A stretch of DNA of 64,000 nucleotides from Methanocorpusculum petauri. Lineage in GTDB: Archaea; Halobacteriota; Methanomicrobia; Methanomicrobiales; Methanocorpusculaceae. Each line of letters opens with the position of its first letter. Position 1 is the first letter of the stretch. The notes under the pieces were generated by a model. The model was not told the DNA's origin. It searched no databases and worked only from the letters and a program-made list of their open reading frames with translations. Positions 35,075 to 44,186 of the stretch are shown here, one piece after another. Both the position numbers and the translations under genes were made by a program. The stretch covers positions 28,916 to 92,915 of the forward strand of contig NZ_JAPTGB010000006.1 of the NCBI RefSeq assembly GCF_026891975.1. Reading direction: 5' to 3'.

Positions 35075-35479
35075 ATGGCACTGATTACCGAAGAAATAAA
35101 AGAGCAGATCGCAAAAGTTGGCGTCTGTCACCTGATTACCGCATCAAAAACCGGCGTACCAAATGCCGCACCGATGGGCGGCCTGTGGGTCATGGATAAC
35201 GACACCATCTGGATCTCAAACAACTTCATGAACAAAACCGCAGCAAACATACGGGAAAACCCTCAGGCAGCACTCCTTGTCTGGAGTCGTGAACTTGGCA
35301 ACTGTATCCAGCTCAAAGGAACCGCAACACTTGAATCCAATACCCCGGAACACGCGAAGATGATGGAGATGATGGAGGCAAGAAAGCCGGGACTCCCCAA
35401 AAAAGAACTGCTGAAACTGGTGGTAAAAGAGATCTACACCTGCATGCCGGGACCGGCAGCAGGCTCAAAGATCGCATAA
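35075..35479 (+). CDS. Pyridoxamine 5'-phosphate oxidase family protein
   Basis: 134 residues with the family N-terminus VCHLITASKTGVPNAAPMG near 17 and ISNNFMNKTAANIRENPQAALLVW near 47, a split-barrel flavin- or F420-binding fold. Substrate unknown. It stands alone, ends with an oligo-T run, and is convergent with the CCA-adding enzyme gene. Unlike the genes just upstream its wobble positions are mainly A and C. Confidence 0.85.
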   Translation: MALITEEIKEQIAKVGVCHLITASKTGVPNAAPMGGLWVMDNDTIWISNNFMNKTAANIRENPQAALLVWSRELGNCIQLKGTATLESNTPEHAKMMEMMEARKPGLPKKELLKLVVKEIYTCMPGPAAGSKIA

Positions 35480-35480
35480 C

Positions 35481-35490
35481 TTTTTTTTTT
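35481..35490 (+). terminator. Oligo-T terminator
   Basis: Ten consecutive T start one base after the stop codon of the PNPOx-like gene and overlap the last codon of the convergent cca gene. Confidence 0.65.
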
Positions 35491-36901
35491 ATTTCACGTC
35501 ATTTTGTTGCCGGATCTCACGCAGTTTCCGGATCGCATGTGATGATCGGGCAAAAAATGCAGAAAGGAAAAAGGAAAACTCCGCCGACCACACATCCGTC
35601 CCGGACAGAACCTCATACCCCGACTCCTCCATCACCTGCCGGACATGTTTTCCCAAAGCACCGGAAAGAATCTTTGCCGAATCTGCAAGCAGTGATCCGG
35701 CGGTCGTGTACTTGCGCCGAACCTCGGTGTAGTAACGATCCTCCTCAATCCAAGGACCGGCAAACTCCTCCTGCAGCAGATACTTATCCACAAACCGATC
35801 GGCATTCTCATGATTCCAGACCGGCGGACCGGCGCGGACAACGATCTCCGGCAGCCGGTCAACGAGAAGCTCAAAGAGAATCAGAGAGTTCTCTGCCCCC
35901 ATCGAAACCTCGGCGCGATGAATCTGGAAATCTTCAGCGGCCAGCATGGATCGAACCGACTCCATACTCTTGCGCAGCTGCGGAACAACCGTATCCGCAA
36001 CATAGGGAGGAGTTTTCAGCCGGATGGCAAGCATCGCCGTTCCCCGTTTCTGCAAAACACCGGCAAACTCCGCCCGGCTCATCTGGGTCGGAGGATCAGC
36101 AAGGAAATATACGCCGGAAGGGTCTGCACAATAATCCCGCGCAAGCTCCATAAATTCCGCAAACCGCGTCGGAGTAAGGGCGGCGGCAACATTACGGTCC
36201 TTATCGGTTGGATCAATCACCACCAGCGGTTCGGAAAATTTTTTCCGGACAGTCTTTTTATCGGGATAATATCCCTCAATATCGATGACCTCACCGTAAC
36301 GGAATTCGGATGCCGCCTGCATGAACTCCGAAAATCCGCCGTACGCAAGAATCAGCAGTTCACAGAGATAACCGGAAAAACCGCCGGTCATATGATCCGA
36401 ACCGTACACACCTCCGCCTTTGGCGAACTGCTTCAGGAGAAGCACATCCTCACGGAGAGGCGCAATCTTGGGAAGAAGATAACGGGTGTGAAACGGTGTC
36501 CGATCAACAGCGCACTTCATCTCGGCAGTTGAGGCAACATGATAACAGGGAACAAGATCCACATCAAACCCCTCAATCACCGCGTTCAGATACGGATGCT
36601 CGGCATACTTTTCCTCTGCGGTTCCGGAGAACTTCTCGACTACCGCATACGCTGCTGCAAGTCCCTTTTCCTGCAGTTCCTCACGGGGCAGCTCAGGAGG
36701 GAACAGCATGAAGATATCAATATCCTTGTCACCTTTCACCCAGGTACCGCGGGCAACCGAACCGGTCATCATCGCAGGAACGCCTGCCGCATCATAAACT
36801 GCTGCGATGAGCTTTTCTCCCATCATAGTCGCCGCGGCGCGCTCGGCATCGGTAGGGAGCACGCGGGCCAAGACCTCCTCTTCGATTGGATTTCTGATCA
36901 C
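35489..36901 (-). CDS. cca: CCA tRNA nucleotidyltransferase, archaeal class I
   Basis: 470 residues with the nucleotidyltransferase signature G47-S48 followed by catalytic Asp60 and Asp62 (GDKDIDIF). The central part with AFDVDLVPCY-like text (GFDVDLVPCYHV near 111) supplies the third carboxylate. The enzyme adds CCA to tRNA 3' ends, as needed because the tRNA genes of this window do not encode CCA. Its start overlaps thpR by four bases. Confidence 0.95.
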   Translation of the reverse strand: MIRNPIEEEVLARVLPTDAERAAATMMGEKLIAAVYDAAGVPAMMTGSVARGTWVKGDKDIDIFMLFPPELPREELQEKGLAAAYAVVEKFSGTAEEKYAEHPYLNAVIEGFDVDLVPCYHVASTAEMKCAVDRTPFHTRYLLPKIAPLREDVLLLKQFAKGGGVYGSDHMTGGFSGYLCELLILAYGGFSEFMQAASEFRYGEVIDIEGYYPDKKTVRKKFSEPLVVIDPTDKDRNVAAALTPTRFAEFMELARDYCADPSGVYFLADPPTQMSRAEFAGVLQKRGTAMLAIRLKTPPYVADTVVPQLRKSMESVRSMLAAEDFQIHRAEVSMGAENSLILFELLVDRLPEIVVRAGPPVWNHENADRFVDKYLLQEEFAGPWIEEDRYYTEVRRKYTTAGSLLADSAKILSGALGKHVRQVMEESGYEVLSGTDVWSAEFSFFLSAFFARSSHAIRKLREIRQQNDVK

Positions 36902-37437
36902 AGCTTCACTCCTGCAATTGTTTCATATATAGGTCCTGACGGGGTTAATGTACTCTTTTTGAGTACCACCTCACCAATCGTACAGGTTCCAAAAGGCGGC
37001 TGACTTTTCAGCGCGGTAATCTTCGGGAGAAGCACAGGCGAGAACTCTCTGACGCGGGCAATGGTCAGGTGCGGGGAGAATGGTTTTGAATCCTTGGAAA
37101 TACCCAGAGACAGCAGAAGTGCATCAATCTGTCGTGCAAGATCCGCGGTCGCACCGCCGTCTGCAATATCTGCCTTAATGACACGCGGCGGTCTGCCGAA
37201 CACTCCGACTCCGGACACGGTTATCTGATAAGGGGGTGCACGAATGCCCTGTAATGCCGCTGTGATCTTGGAAATCTGTGACTCGGAAATTTCGCCAAGG
37301 AACCGGAGCGTGATATGCATCAGCGGTGCCTGCACAGCAGTTATCCGTGCAGGTGTTCCTTGCAGACTGTATCCTGCGGCAGCAAGAGCTGCTTTGATCT
37401 CATCCGACGGTTCCACCGCAATAAAAGTCCGCACCAT
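36898..37437 (-). CDS. thpR: RNA 2',3'-cyclic phosphodiesterase (LigT/ThpR)
   Basis: 179 residues with the two HxT(x) motifs of the 2H phosphoesterase superfamily: His41 in HITLRFLG and His123 in HLTIARV. Such enzymes open 2',3'-cyclic phosphates at RNA ends. It is translationally coupled with cca (ATGA overlap), which fits a role in tRNA end metabolism. Confidence 0.93.
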   Translation of the reverse strand: MVRTFIAVEPSDEIKAALAAAGYSLQGTPARITAVQAPLMHITLRFLGEISESQISKITAALQGIRAPPYQITVSGVGVFGRPPRVIKADIADGGATADLARQIDALLLSLGISKDSKPFSPHLTIARVREFSPVLLPKITALKSQPPFGTCTIGEVVLKKSTLTPSGPIYETIAGVKL

Positions 37438-37487
37438 GTATGTGGAGTATATAGGCGGTTGAAAAAATAGGAGTTTTCGGCTCCCTG

Positions 37488-38291
37488 TTACCGGCAGAGC
37501 TGTTCAAAGACCCTGGCAACATCCCGGGATGCGCCAACATCGTGCACGCGGACAATGTCCGCCCCGTTCTCCAGCAGATAGAACAACACCCCGAGCGTCC
37601 CGTACAGGCGCTCATGTGCCGGTTTTCCAATACAATCGCCTATGAACGTTTTTCGGGAGACAGCTGCAAGTAACGGGCAGTCATACTGCTTCAGTTCGGA
37701 AAACTGCCGGCAGAGATCCCAGTCTGCCGCAAGCGACCGGCCGGAGACCCATTTACCGACACCCGGATCGAGAATAAGATCGCAAATGCCGTACTTTCCT
37801 GCGCGGTCAAGTATCTCCTGCATTGCAGCATGGGTCCCGGTCATATCCAGCGGATCGCCGGGGAGTTTGTGCGCCGCCATCGCAATCACCGGCAGACCGG
37901 AATCTGCGGCGAGTTGTGCATACTCAGGATTTCCGAGGCCGTTGATATCATTGATAGCAGCAAGATCATAATGCAGGGCAGCATCCAGCACTTCAGGGTA
38001 CATGGTATCAAGCGAAAGAACCGCACCGTATCCGTCCAGCTCCTTCATTGCAGTAAGTACCCGTTCCCGCTCGTCCGCAACCGTCAGCGGCGGCGCGTTC
38101 AGCGCCGTACTGCGGGCACCGAGATCAATGACATCCGCTCCTTCGCGGATCATCTCCTCAACACGGGTAACAACCTGATCACAGGGAATAAACGAGTCCG
38201 AAAAAAAGGATTCCGGACTGATGTTCAGGACACCCATGATTTTTGGGGAGGAACCTCCCCCTACACAGACATTTTTGATCCTGACTTCCAT
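37488..38291 (-). CDS. Dihydropteroate synthase-like protein
   Basis: 267 residues with the DHPS barrel motifs MGVLNISPESFFSDS near 19, VIDLGARSTAL near 55 (the family has GGxST; here GAxST) and LDPGVGKW near 177. In methanogens the pterin cofactor is tetrahydromethanopterin, whose synthesis does not use folate-type DHPS in the classical way, so the exact substrate is uncertain. It follows glyA by 20 bases and may be cotranscribed with it. Confidence 0.85.
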   Translation of the reverse strand: MEVRIKNVCVGGGSSPKIMGVLNISPESFFSDSFIPCDQVVTRVEEMIREGADVIDLGARSTALNAPPLTVADERERVLTAMKELDGYGAVLSLDTMYPEVLDAALHYDLAAINDINGLGNPEYAQLAADSGLPVIAMAAHKLPGDPLDMTGTHAAMQEILDRAGKYGICDLILDPGVGKWVSGRSLAADWDLCRQFSELKQYDCPLLAAVSRKTFIGDCIGKPAHERLYGTLGVLFYLLENGADIVRVHDVGASRDVARVFEQLCR

Positions 38292-38311
38292 TTCACATCG
38301 CCCGCGTACCT

Positions 38312-39559
38312 TTACTCCCGAATCTCCGGGTAAAGCGGATAGCGCAGACAGAAAGTTGTAACCTCTTCGCGGGTCTCGGCAAGAAGGGCGGCATCATCGA
38401 TATGGTGGAGCACGCGGGAGATCCACTCGCCCACCTGTTTGCACTCCTCCTCTTTCATGCCGCGCGTGGTGATGGTGGGTGTTCCAAGGCGCAATCCCGA
38501 CGTCTCAAAGGGAGAGAGATGCTGACGCGGGATGGTGTTTTTGTTCACTGTAATTCCTGCTTTGCCGAGAGCCACCTCGGCCTGCTGACCGGAGATTCCC
38601 TGTTCCGAAAGATCGAGGAGACAAAGATGGTTGTCGGTTCCGCCCGTAACGAGGCGGAACCCGTTATCCATCAGGGTCTGGGCAAGCACCTTACAGTTTT
38701 TGACGACCTGCTTTGCGTAGTCTTTGTACTCGCTGCTGAGTGCCTCGCGGAAACAGACGGCTTTTGCGGCGATCACATGCATTAAGGGACCACCCTGCAT
38801 TCCGGGGAATACTGCCTTGTCAATCGCGTTTGCATACTCCTTGCCGCACATGATAACACCGCCGCGCGGACCACGAAGGGTTTTGTGTGTGGTGGAGGTG
38901 ACATAGGTGGTGACGCCGACCGGAGAGTTGTGCAGACCGGTACAGCAGAGACCGGAGATGTGGGCGATATCTGCCATGGAACGTGCACCGACATCCTCGG
39001 CAATCTCAGCAAAAGCCTTGAAATCAATCTCTCTGGGATAGGAGGATGCGCCGCAGACGATAAGGTCAGGTTTGGCTTTGCGGGCAAGGGAGTCGATCTC
39101 TGCATAGTCTAAAAGTTCGGTGTCAAGATTTACACCATAGGAAGTAACGTCATAATACTTACCGGAGATGTTGGCCGGGTCGCCGTGGGAGAGATGGCCA
39201 CCGTTGTTGAGGCTCTGGCTGAGGATTTTATCGCCGGGTTTGAGGAAGGAGAGATACACCGCTTCATTTGCCTGACTGCCGGAGTGTGGCTGCACGTTTG
39301 CGTGCTCGGCACCGAAGAGCCGGCAAAGACGGTCGCGGGCAATGTTTTCGATCTGATCGTGGAATTCGCAGCCGCCGTAATAGCGTTTGCCGGGATAGCC
39401 TTCTGCATATTTATTGGTGAGAATGGTTCCCATGGCTTCCATGACCTCGCGGGCAACAACGTTTTCGGAGGCGATCAGTTCGAGTCCTTCGACCTGACGC
39501 TTGTACTCTTTGTTGATAAGATCGGTTATTTCCGGATCAAATTGCCGCAAAAACGACAT
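38312..39559 (-). CDS. glyA: Serine hydroxymethyltransferase
   Basis: 415 residues from the ATG at 39559 ([11 protein letters not shown]). It has the family's GLELIASEN near 26, [11 protein letters not shown] near 92 and the PLP-lysine region [12 protein letters not shown] near 222. It exchanges a C1 unit between serine/glycine and the pterin carrier, in methanogens tetrahydromethanopterin. An ATG at 39586 adds a nine-residue repeat-like extension (MSFLAQTTD); no ribosome site distinguishes the two. Confidence 0.95.
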   Translation of the reverse strand: MSFLRQFDPEITDLINKEYKRQVEGLELIASENVVAREVMEAMGTILTNKYAEGYPGKRYYGGCEFHDQIENIARDRLCRLFGAEHANVQPHSGSQANEAVYLSFLKPGDKILSQSLNNGGHLSHGDPANISGKYYDVTSYGVNLDTELLDYAEIDSLARKAKPDLIVCGASSYPREIDFKAFAEIAEDVGARSMADIAHISGLCCTGLHNSPVGVTTYVTSTTHKTLRGPRGGVIMCGKEYANAIDKAVFPGMQGGPLMHVIAAKAVCFREALSSEYKDYAKQVVKNCKVLAQTLMDNGFRLVTGGTDNHLCLLDLSEQGISGQQAEVALGKAGITVNKNTIPRQHLSPFETSGLRLGTPTITTRGMKEEECKQVGEWISRVLHHIDDAALLAETREEVTTFCLRYPLYPEIRE

Positions 39560-39655
39560 ATCCGTTGTCTGGGCGAGAAATGACATACGCAATTATTGGC
39601 GATGGAATAATATAACCGTCTCGGTCATCAGATTTTTTGAAAAAGAGAGAGAGGT

Positions 39656-40255
39656 TCACCCCTGCACAACCCGCATGCGATCCTTTGCCGGGATTTTTTC
39701 CACCGGAAGGGCTGCTGCGACAGGCTTACCAAACGGCATCTGGGCAATCAGTCTCCAGCTTTCCGGAATAGAGAAGGTCTGTTTCACTTCGTCGTCGATG
39801 ATCGGATTGTAGTGCTGCAGATTTGCGCCAAAGCCTGCGTCCTCAAGAGCCGTCCAGACCGCAAACTGGAGCATACCGTTTGCCTGTTCCGCCCAGGGAC
39901 GGAAATTTTCGCGGTAGCGGGGGAACTGTTCCTCAAACGATTCCGTAACCGCGGTATCGTCAAAGTACAGTACCGTTGCATAACCGTTTGCAAATCCGGT
40001 GATCTTTGCCTCCGTCGGCCCGAACTTCTCCGGCGGGACATGGGCACGCAGTGTCTCCATCACAATGCTCCAGAGTTTTGTATGGGACGCACCGAACAGC
40101 AGCACAACCCGTGCACTCTGACAGTTGTAGGCTGAAGGCACCGCAAGAACCAGTCGTTCGATCATTGCGGTAATTTCTGTATCCGGTACCGGACTTTCTG
40201 GCGCGATGGTGTACACCGATCGACGGTGCTCTACTGCTTCAAGAAAAGATCTCAT
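39656..40255 (-). CDS. Nitroreductase family protein (Frm2/Hbn1-like)
   Basis: 199 residues of the FMN-dependent nitroreductase fold. RRSVYTI near residue 11, PSAYNCQSARVVLLFG near 40 and LQHYNPIID near 145 follow the pattern of the family branch related to yeast Frm2 and Hbn1. Physiological substrate is unknown. It is a single gene with an intergenic gap of 57 bases to its neighbour. Confidence 0.85.
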   Translation of the reverse strand: MRSFLEAVEHRRSVYTIAPESPVPDTEITAMIERLVLAVPSAYNCQSARVVLLFGASHTKLWSIVMETLRAHVPPEKFGPTEAKITGFANGYATVLYFDDTAVTESFEEQFPRYRENFRPWAEQANGMLQFAVWTALEDAGFGANLQHYNPIIDDEVKQTFSIPESWRLIAQMPFGKPVAAALPVEKIPAKDRMRVVQG

Positions 40256-40312
40256 ACTCCTTCGATACTTTCGTGCCGGAGCTTATCAAAAAAGAGAATG
40301 AGGCAAAAATGG

Positions 40313-41239
40313 CTACTGATCCAGCAGTGTCCGGGACACGATGTACTCACCGTGTGCCTCGCGGGTTGTTCCCACAATCAGCCAGGTCTGATCGCCGTGT
40401 TCTTCCACAACACCGCAGGCTTCCAGCACCTCACCCGTGAAGCACTGACCGCAGTAGGTATGGGTAAACGACAGCACCAGATCGATCTCCTCATGATCCA
40501 CGCAGTAGATACCCGGACTGTCGAAGGCAAGCGAGGCGTCTGTGACGGTTGCTTCAATGGTCATCTTCCCGGTTTTTTCCCCCAGGGTAATTGGCGGGAC
40601 TGCATGCAGGTTGTCGTATCCACGCGAGTAGAGCAGGTCAAAATAGGTTCCTTCAAACTCGCCGCGGTTGAACTTTCGTGATTCGTGCAGGACAAAGTCA
40701 TCGAACGAGATGTCAGGCACGCGTTTACGGTACACCTTCTGCCACATCTCCTCGCTCATCGCAGGGATTTTGCCTCTGGCAACCGCCTCCATGAGCTGTT
40801 GCCGCGCGGTAAACCATGCATTCCCGTACACCACCATGTCGATGTCAGAGCCCTCGTTTTCCAGACCGGCAAGAAGCGAACCCGTACAGCCCCAGGTCAT
40901 CGGCGGCAGGTCAAAGTGGGAGAACAACCGCGCCACCCGCGGGTTCCGGGCAGCGATGGATGCTGCCTGTTCCTCCGGTTTTAGCACACGCACAATATCT
41001 GACAGCGGTACGCGGTGCACCAGATCCAGATACTCGGGTCTGTGTTCTCTCACCCAGGCAAATGCATCGGCAAAGTCATACTTTTTGTAGCGCGTACCCC
41101 ACGGTGCGGTGCGGTCACCGTCTGATGTTGGCACATAGCGGAGTACGCACTCTGCACGCTCGTCATTCTCATATCCGGACACAGCATACAGACAACCGTC
41201 GCCGGTCATTACAAAATCACGTAAACGGATTGGTTTCAT
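40313..41239 (-). CDS. Archaeal nucleotidyltransferase-domain protein
   Basis: 308 residues. A minimal nucleotidyltransferase motif, GSLLAGLENEGSDIDMVVYG near 118-137, with Asp pair SDID, is the only clear mark. N-terminal part is strand-rich with MKPIRLRDFVMTGDGCLYAVSGY; the C-terminal region (about 250-308) carries an FTGEVLEACGVVEEHGD stretch. The enzyme's acceptor is unknown; a role on RNA or a small molecule is possible. It lies next to tRNA-Leu but this closeness alone means little. Confidence 0.78.
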   Translation of the reverse strand: MKPIRLRDFVMTGDGCLYAVSGYENDERAECVLRYVPTSDGDRTAPWGTRYKKYDFADAFAWVREHRPEYLDLVHRVPLSDIVRVLKPEEQAASIAARNPRVARLFSHFDLPPMTWGCTGSLLAGLENEGSDIDMVVYGNAWFTARQQLMEAVARGKIPAMSEEMWQKVYRKRVPDISFDDFVLHESRKFNRGEFEGTYFDLLYSRGYDNLHAVPPITLGEKTGKMTIEATVTDASLAFDSPGIYCVDHEEIDLVLSFTHTYCGQCFTGEVLEACGVVEEHGDQTWLIVGTTREAHGEYIVSRTLLDQ

Positions 41240-41252
41240 AGAAAAGACCTGA

Positions 41253-41337
41253 TGCGAGAGGTGGGATTCGAACCCATGAACTACTTATAGACCAGATCTT
41301 AAGTCTGGCGCCGTTGGCCTGGCTTGGCTACTCTCGC
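41253..41337 (-). tRNA. tRNA-Leu (TAA anticodon)
   Basis: On the minus strand, acceptor GCGAGAG pairs with CTCTCGC plus discriminator A. Anticodon stem CCAGA/TCTGG encloses CTTAAGA, giving anticodon TAA. A long variable arm as expected for Leu follows, then the T arm GTGGG/... around TTCGAAT. 85 bases, no CCA, no intron. Confidence 0.94.
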
Positions 41338-41395
41338 AAACTACCTTATTACATAGCACTTCCAACATAAAAACACGACCGCAAATTTGGCAACC

Positions 41396-41404
41396 GATAT
41401 AAAC
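41396..41404 (+). promoter_or_regulatory. TATA box for tRNA-Gln
   Basis: GATATAAAC centred at 41400 predicts a transcription start near 41426, 12 bases before the mature tRNA. The 100-base region also serves the divergent tRNA-Leu. Confidence 0.5.
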
Positions 41405-41437
41405 CAACAAAACAGAGTATTATAGTAGCCTCTCTAA

Positions 41438-41510
41438 ACTCTCGTAGTGTAGTGGTCAATCATTCCGGCCTTTGGAGCCGGAGACGGCGGTTCGAACCCG
41501 CCCGAGAGTA
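41438..41510 (+). tRNA. tRNA-Gln (TTG anticodon)
   Basis: Acceptor ACTCTCG pairs with CGAGAGT, discriminator A. Anticodon stem CCGGC/GCCGG encloses CTTTGGA, giving anticodon TTG. T arm is GGCGG/CCGCC-like around TTCGAAC. 73 bases, CCA not encoded. Confidence 0.94.
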
Positions 41511-41575
41511 TCAAATCCCTTTTGTATCTCTATCGGCAGCCTGATGTAATGCCTTTCTCAAATAATAATACACAC

Positions 41576-42481
41576 ATGAAGGTCCTCATCGCTGAATATA
41601 CGGCAAGCCGCGACCCGTCCCTTGCCCCGGAAGGAAAAGCAATGGTGTCCGTGCTGCAGGAAAGTTTTGAACGTTCAGGCCATACCGTGCTTCTGCCTGG
41701 TTCCGGTGATTTCGACGCGGAAATTGCGCGTCTTGCACCGCAGTGCGACTATGGACTCGTCATTGCCCCGGACGAACTGCTCTCTACGTTCACCCATACA
41801 CTGGAGCTTGCAACCCATAACATCGGCTCCGACAGTACCAGTATCGCGGTCAGTGCAAACAAGCGTCTGACCGCAAAAATTCTCTCCGGCATCGGCATCA
41901 GCGTCCCGCAGGAAGTCCCGGCAGACTATACCGGAAAGCGTGTCATCAAACCGATCAAAGGTGCAGGTTCCGTCGGTGTCCGCATCGCAAAGGACGGCGA
42001 AATGCCGGGAGCCGGTGAGATGGCAGTTGAGTATCTCGACGGGGAACACTATAGCGTCAGCATTGTCGGCAGCCGGGTAGTCGGTGAGGCCTGCGGATTC
42101 TACAGCGGACTTCCGCCGGTGTTCCTGACCATTAACCGTCAGTATTCCACGGTCGATGAGAACGGTGTTTTCACCTATCACGGAGGAGAAACGCCGGTGC
42201 ACCCTGAGCGCGAGGAGGAGATCATTGAGATTGCCAAGAAAACTATCGAACGGCTCGGATGTCAGGGATACGTCGGTATCGACATGGTTGTTGGTGAAGA
42301 GATATGGGTGGTTGATGTCAATCCCCGTCCGACGATGAGCCTTGTCGGTGTCGTGGGCGTTATCGAAGAGGAGATCGCAGATGTTCTTCTCAAGGCAACC
42401 GTCGGACTTCCGCCGGAAGGTGTCCACTATAACGGTAAATCCGCAACGTTCGATGAAGTTGGCGGGGTTACCATTTCATGA
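41576..42481 (+). CDS. mfnD: Tyramine--L-glutamate ligase (ATP-grasp), methanofuran biosynthesis
   Basis: 301 residues with an ATP-grasp fold: KRVIKPIKGAGSVGVRIA near 123, AVEYLDGEHYSVSIVG near 152 and the metal-binding VGIDMVVGEEIWVVDVNPRPT near 243. In Methanocaldococcus MfnD joins tyramine with glutamate in methanofuran synthesis. The assignment rests on family shape and on the next gene, mfnF, which it overlaps by four bases. The start is the ATG at 41576, which omits a poorly conserved N-terminal extension. Confidence 0.87.
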   Translation: MKVLIAEYTASRDPSLAPEGKAMVSVLQESFERSGHTVLLPGSGDFDAEIARLAPQCDYGLVIAPDELLSTFTHTLELATHNIGSDSTSIAVSANKRLTAKILSGIGISVPQEVPADYTGKRVIKPIKGAGSVGVRIAKDGEMPGAGEMAVEYLDGEHYSVSIVGSRVVGEACGFYSGLPPVFLTINRQYSTVDENGVFTYHGGETPVHPEREEEIIEIAKKTIERLGCQGYVGIDMVVGEEIWVVDVNPRPTMSLVGVVGVIEEEIADVLLKATVGLPPEGVHYNGKSATFDEVGGVTIS

Positions 42482-43401
42482 TCGGTATCGACGTCGGCGG
42501 GGCAAATCTCAAAGTTGTGGATGAAGACGGCGTCCATATCCACTACTGCCCGCTCTGGCGCGAATCAAATCTTGCAGAGATACTCGCGGAATATCAGGGT
42601 GCAGACGCTGCGGTCGTTATGAGCGGCGAACTTGCCGACGGTTTCTTCAACAAAACCGAAGGAATTGCCTACATTGTCCGCGCCGTTCAGCAAACCTTCC
42701 CGGGTGCCCTCTTCTACGGAACCGACGGAGAGTTCCACACGTCTGCCTGCCCCGAACTTGCCGCAGCAAACTGGCTTGCATCCGTTGACTGTTTGCGCCG
42801 GACCTATCCGGACGGAATGATGCTTGACATCGGCAGTACCACCGCAGACATTGTTCCCTTCGCAAAGTTTGAGACATTGCGTGGGCTGACCGACACGCTC
42901 CGTCTCCAGCGCGGATACCTTGTGTACACCGGTATGCTTCGGACACCGGTTGCAACGCTTGCGAACTCTGCGGTTATTGATGGTGTTGCAACACCGTTCT
43001 CCACCGAGTACTTTGCCTGCAGCGGTGATGCCCATTATGTTCTCGGCCATATCACGGACGCCGAGTACACCGCCGCAACGCCGGACGGGAAAGAGGTCAG
43101 CCGCGAGGCATGCCTCCGGCGCTTGGCGCGGACAGTCTGTGCTGACCTCGAAGAAATAGGCGAGGACGGGGCAGTGGCCGTTGCACAGGCATTCTGGGAT
43201 GCCCAGCGAACACTCGTATGTACTGCTGTCGCAAAAGCTGCTGCGGACGCTGCTCCCGGCAACATCCTTGTCGGCGGCATTGGTTCGCCGGTGTTTGCCC
43301 CGCTTGTCGGCGGAACAGATCTCACTGCGGCGGTTGGTATCCCGGCCGATGCCCTGCCGGCATTCGCCGTAAAGGAACTCGCAGAAACCCGTGTGAAATG
43401 A
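42478..43401 (+). CDS. mfnF: Methanofuran biosynthesis protein MfnF (ASKHA kinase-like)
   Basis: 307 residues of the hydantoinase/ASKHA-type group annotated as H4MPT-linked C1 transfer pathway protein. Motifs are GIDVGGANLKVV at the start, MLDIGSTTADIVPF near 119 and GGIGSPVFAPLVGG near 261. MfnF couples the phenol and furan amine parts of methanofuran. It overlaps mfnD upstream and the zinc-ribbon gene downstream by ATGA, so the three are one transcript. Confidence 0.88.
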   Translation: MIGIDVGGANLKVVDEDGVHIHYCPLWRESNLAEILAEYQGADAAVVMSGELADGFFNKTEGIAYIVRAVQQTFPGALFYGTDGEFHTSACPELAAANWLASVDCLRRTYPDGMMLDIGSTTADIVPFAKFETLRGLTDTLRLQRGYLVYTGMLRTPVATLANSAVIDGVATPFSTEYFACSGDAHYVLGHITDAEYTAATPDGKEVSREACLRRLARTVCADLEEIGEDGAVAVAQAFWDAQRTLVCTAVAKAAADAAPGNILVGGIGSPVFAPLVGGTDLTAAVGIPADALPAFAVKELAETRVK

Positions 43402-43646
43402 AATTTTCGTGGACAGTTGCTTTACTTGCAGGTTCACTCCTGTTTACGCTGGTCTGCTGGTTTCTGGGGTTCCCGTTTTTCTTTTTGTTTCTGCTCTTTC
43501 CGCTGTTTCTGGCGGGAACAGGACGTTCCCGCCCCGTCCGGAGGTGCCCGGTATGCGGATGGGAAACCCGAGGCCGCGAGAACTTCTGCCCCTGCTGCGG
43601 CACCCGACTTGAGCCCCAGGGGTCGTCCGATGAGGGAGAAAAGTGA
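43398..43646 (+). CDS. Small membrane protein with zinc ribbon
   Basis: 82 residues: one or two hydrophobic helices (about 6-40, Phe- and Leu-rich) and a C-terminal zinc ribbon CPVCGWETRGRENFCPCCG (CxxC...CxxC, about 51-69). The ATG overlaps the mfnF stop (ATGA), hence cotranslation with mfnF. Function unknown; the ribbon could bind Zn and a partner at the membrane. No known mfn gene product has this form. Confidence 0.7.
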   Translation: MKFSWTVALLAGSLLFTLVCWFLGFPFFFLFLLFPLFLAGTGRSRPVRRCPVCGWETRGRENFCPCCGTRLEPQGSSDEGEK

Positions 43647-43679
43647 AAATGGCAGGGGAAATCCGTAAAAAAAGTTGAT

Positions 43680-44096
43680 TTTCGGGACAGGAAGATCGGA
43701 GAGCGCATATTTTCTCACTGATCCCCGGTCAATGTCAATACCCATGGCATTGATGATTTCTGAGGTATGGGAGAAGGAGTTTACGAGCGAGAGGGCGATT
43801 GCAAGGTCCACAACCGCTGATCCGATTCTGGTGTCCGGATAAAAGGGTTCATCCGCATACAATAGTTTTCCGCAGTCGCGGCAGTGGTATCTCCGCACAA
43901 ACACGGTGATCTTTTTTTCTCCCTCCGGGGTGTGGAGAGTTGCATAGATCTTTTCTTTTGTGTCATAGGGTGCGGCGATTCCTCCGCAGTATGGACATGG
44001 CCCGGTCTGGGCGAATAGTACTTGGTCAATGGATGCAATACCGCAGGCGATGGTGTCGGTAAGCATCGGGGGTATCTTTACCGGCTGACGGGACAC
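43680..44096 (-). pseudogene. Truncated transposase-like protein (zinc finger and HTH part only)
   Basis: The first about 135 residues of a minus-strand frame carry CPYCGG near 34 and YHCRDCGK near 69 (a zinc ribbon) followed by a helix-turn-helix-like stretch (SEIINAMGIDIDRGSVRKYA near 111), typical of the N-terminal part of archaeal insertion-sequence transposases. No catalytic domain follows: downstream residues are the antisense of the zinc-ribbon gene. I see it as the stump of an insertion element; a small regulatory protein is the alternative. Confidence 0.55.
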
Positions 44097-44154
44097 GAGT
44101 AATCATTCAACTATTCGGTGTTCAAACCATATCACTTCTCGGGTTCTCCGGACT

Positions 44155-44163
44155 GTTTATATG
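44155..44163 (+). promoter_or_regulatory. TATA box for the OB-fold membrane protein gene
   Basis: GTTTATATG centred near 44159 is 28 bases before the ATG at 44187, predicting a leaderless mRNA. Confidence 0.55.
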
Positions 44164-44186
44164 ATCTCTCTACCCATCTGTAGTTC

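Noticed and set aside
43434..43679. C-terminal half of the transposase-like frame
   Set aside because: It is the exact antisense of the zinc-ribbon membrane protein gene and has no transposase features.
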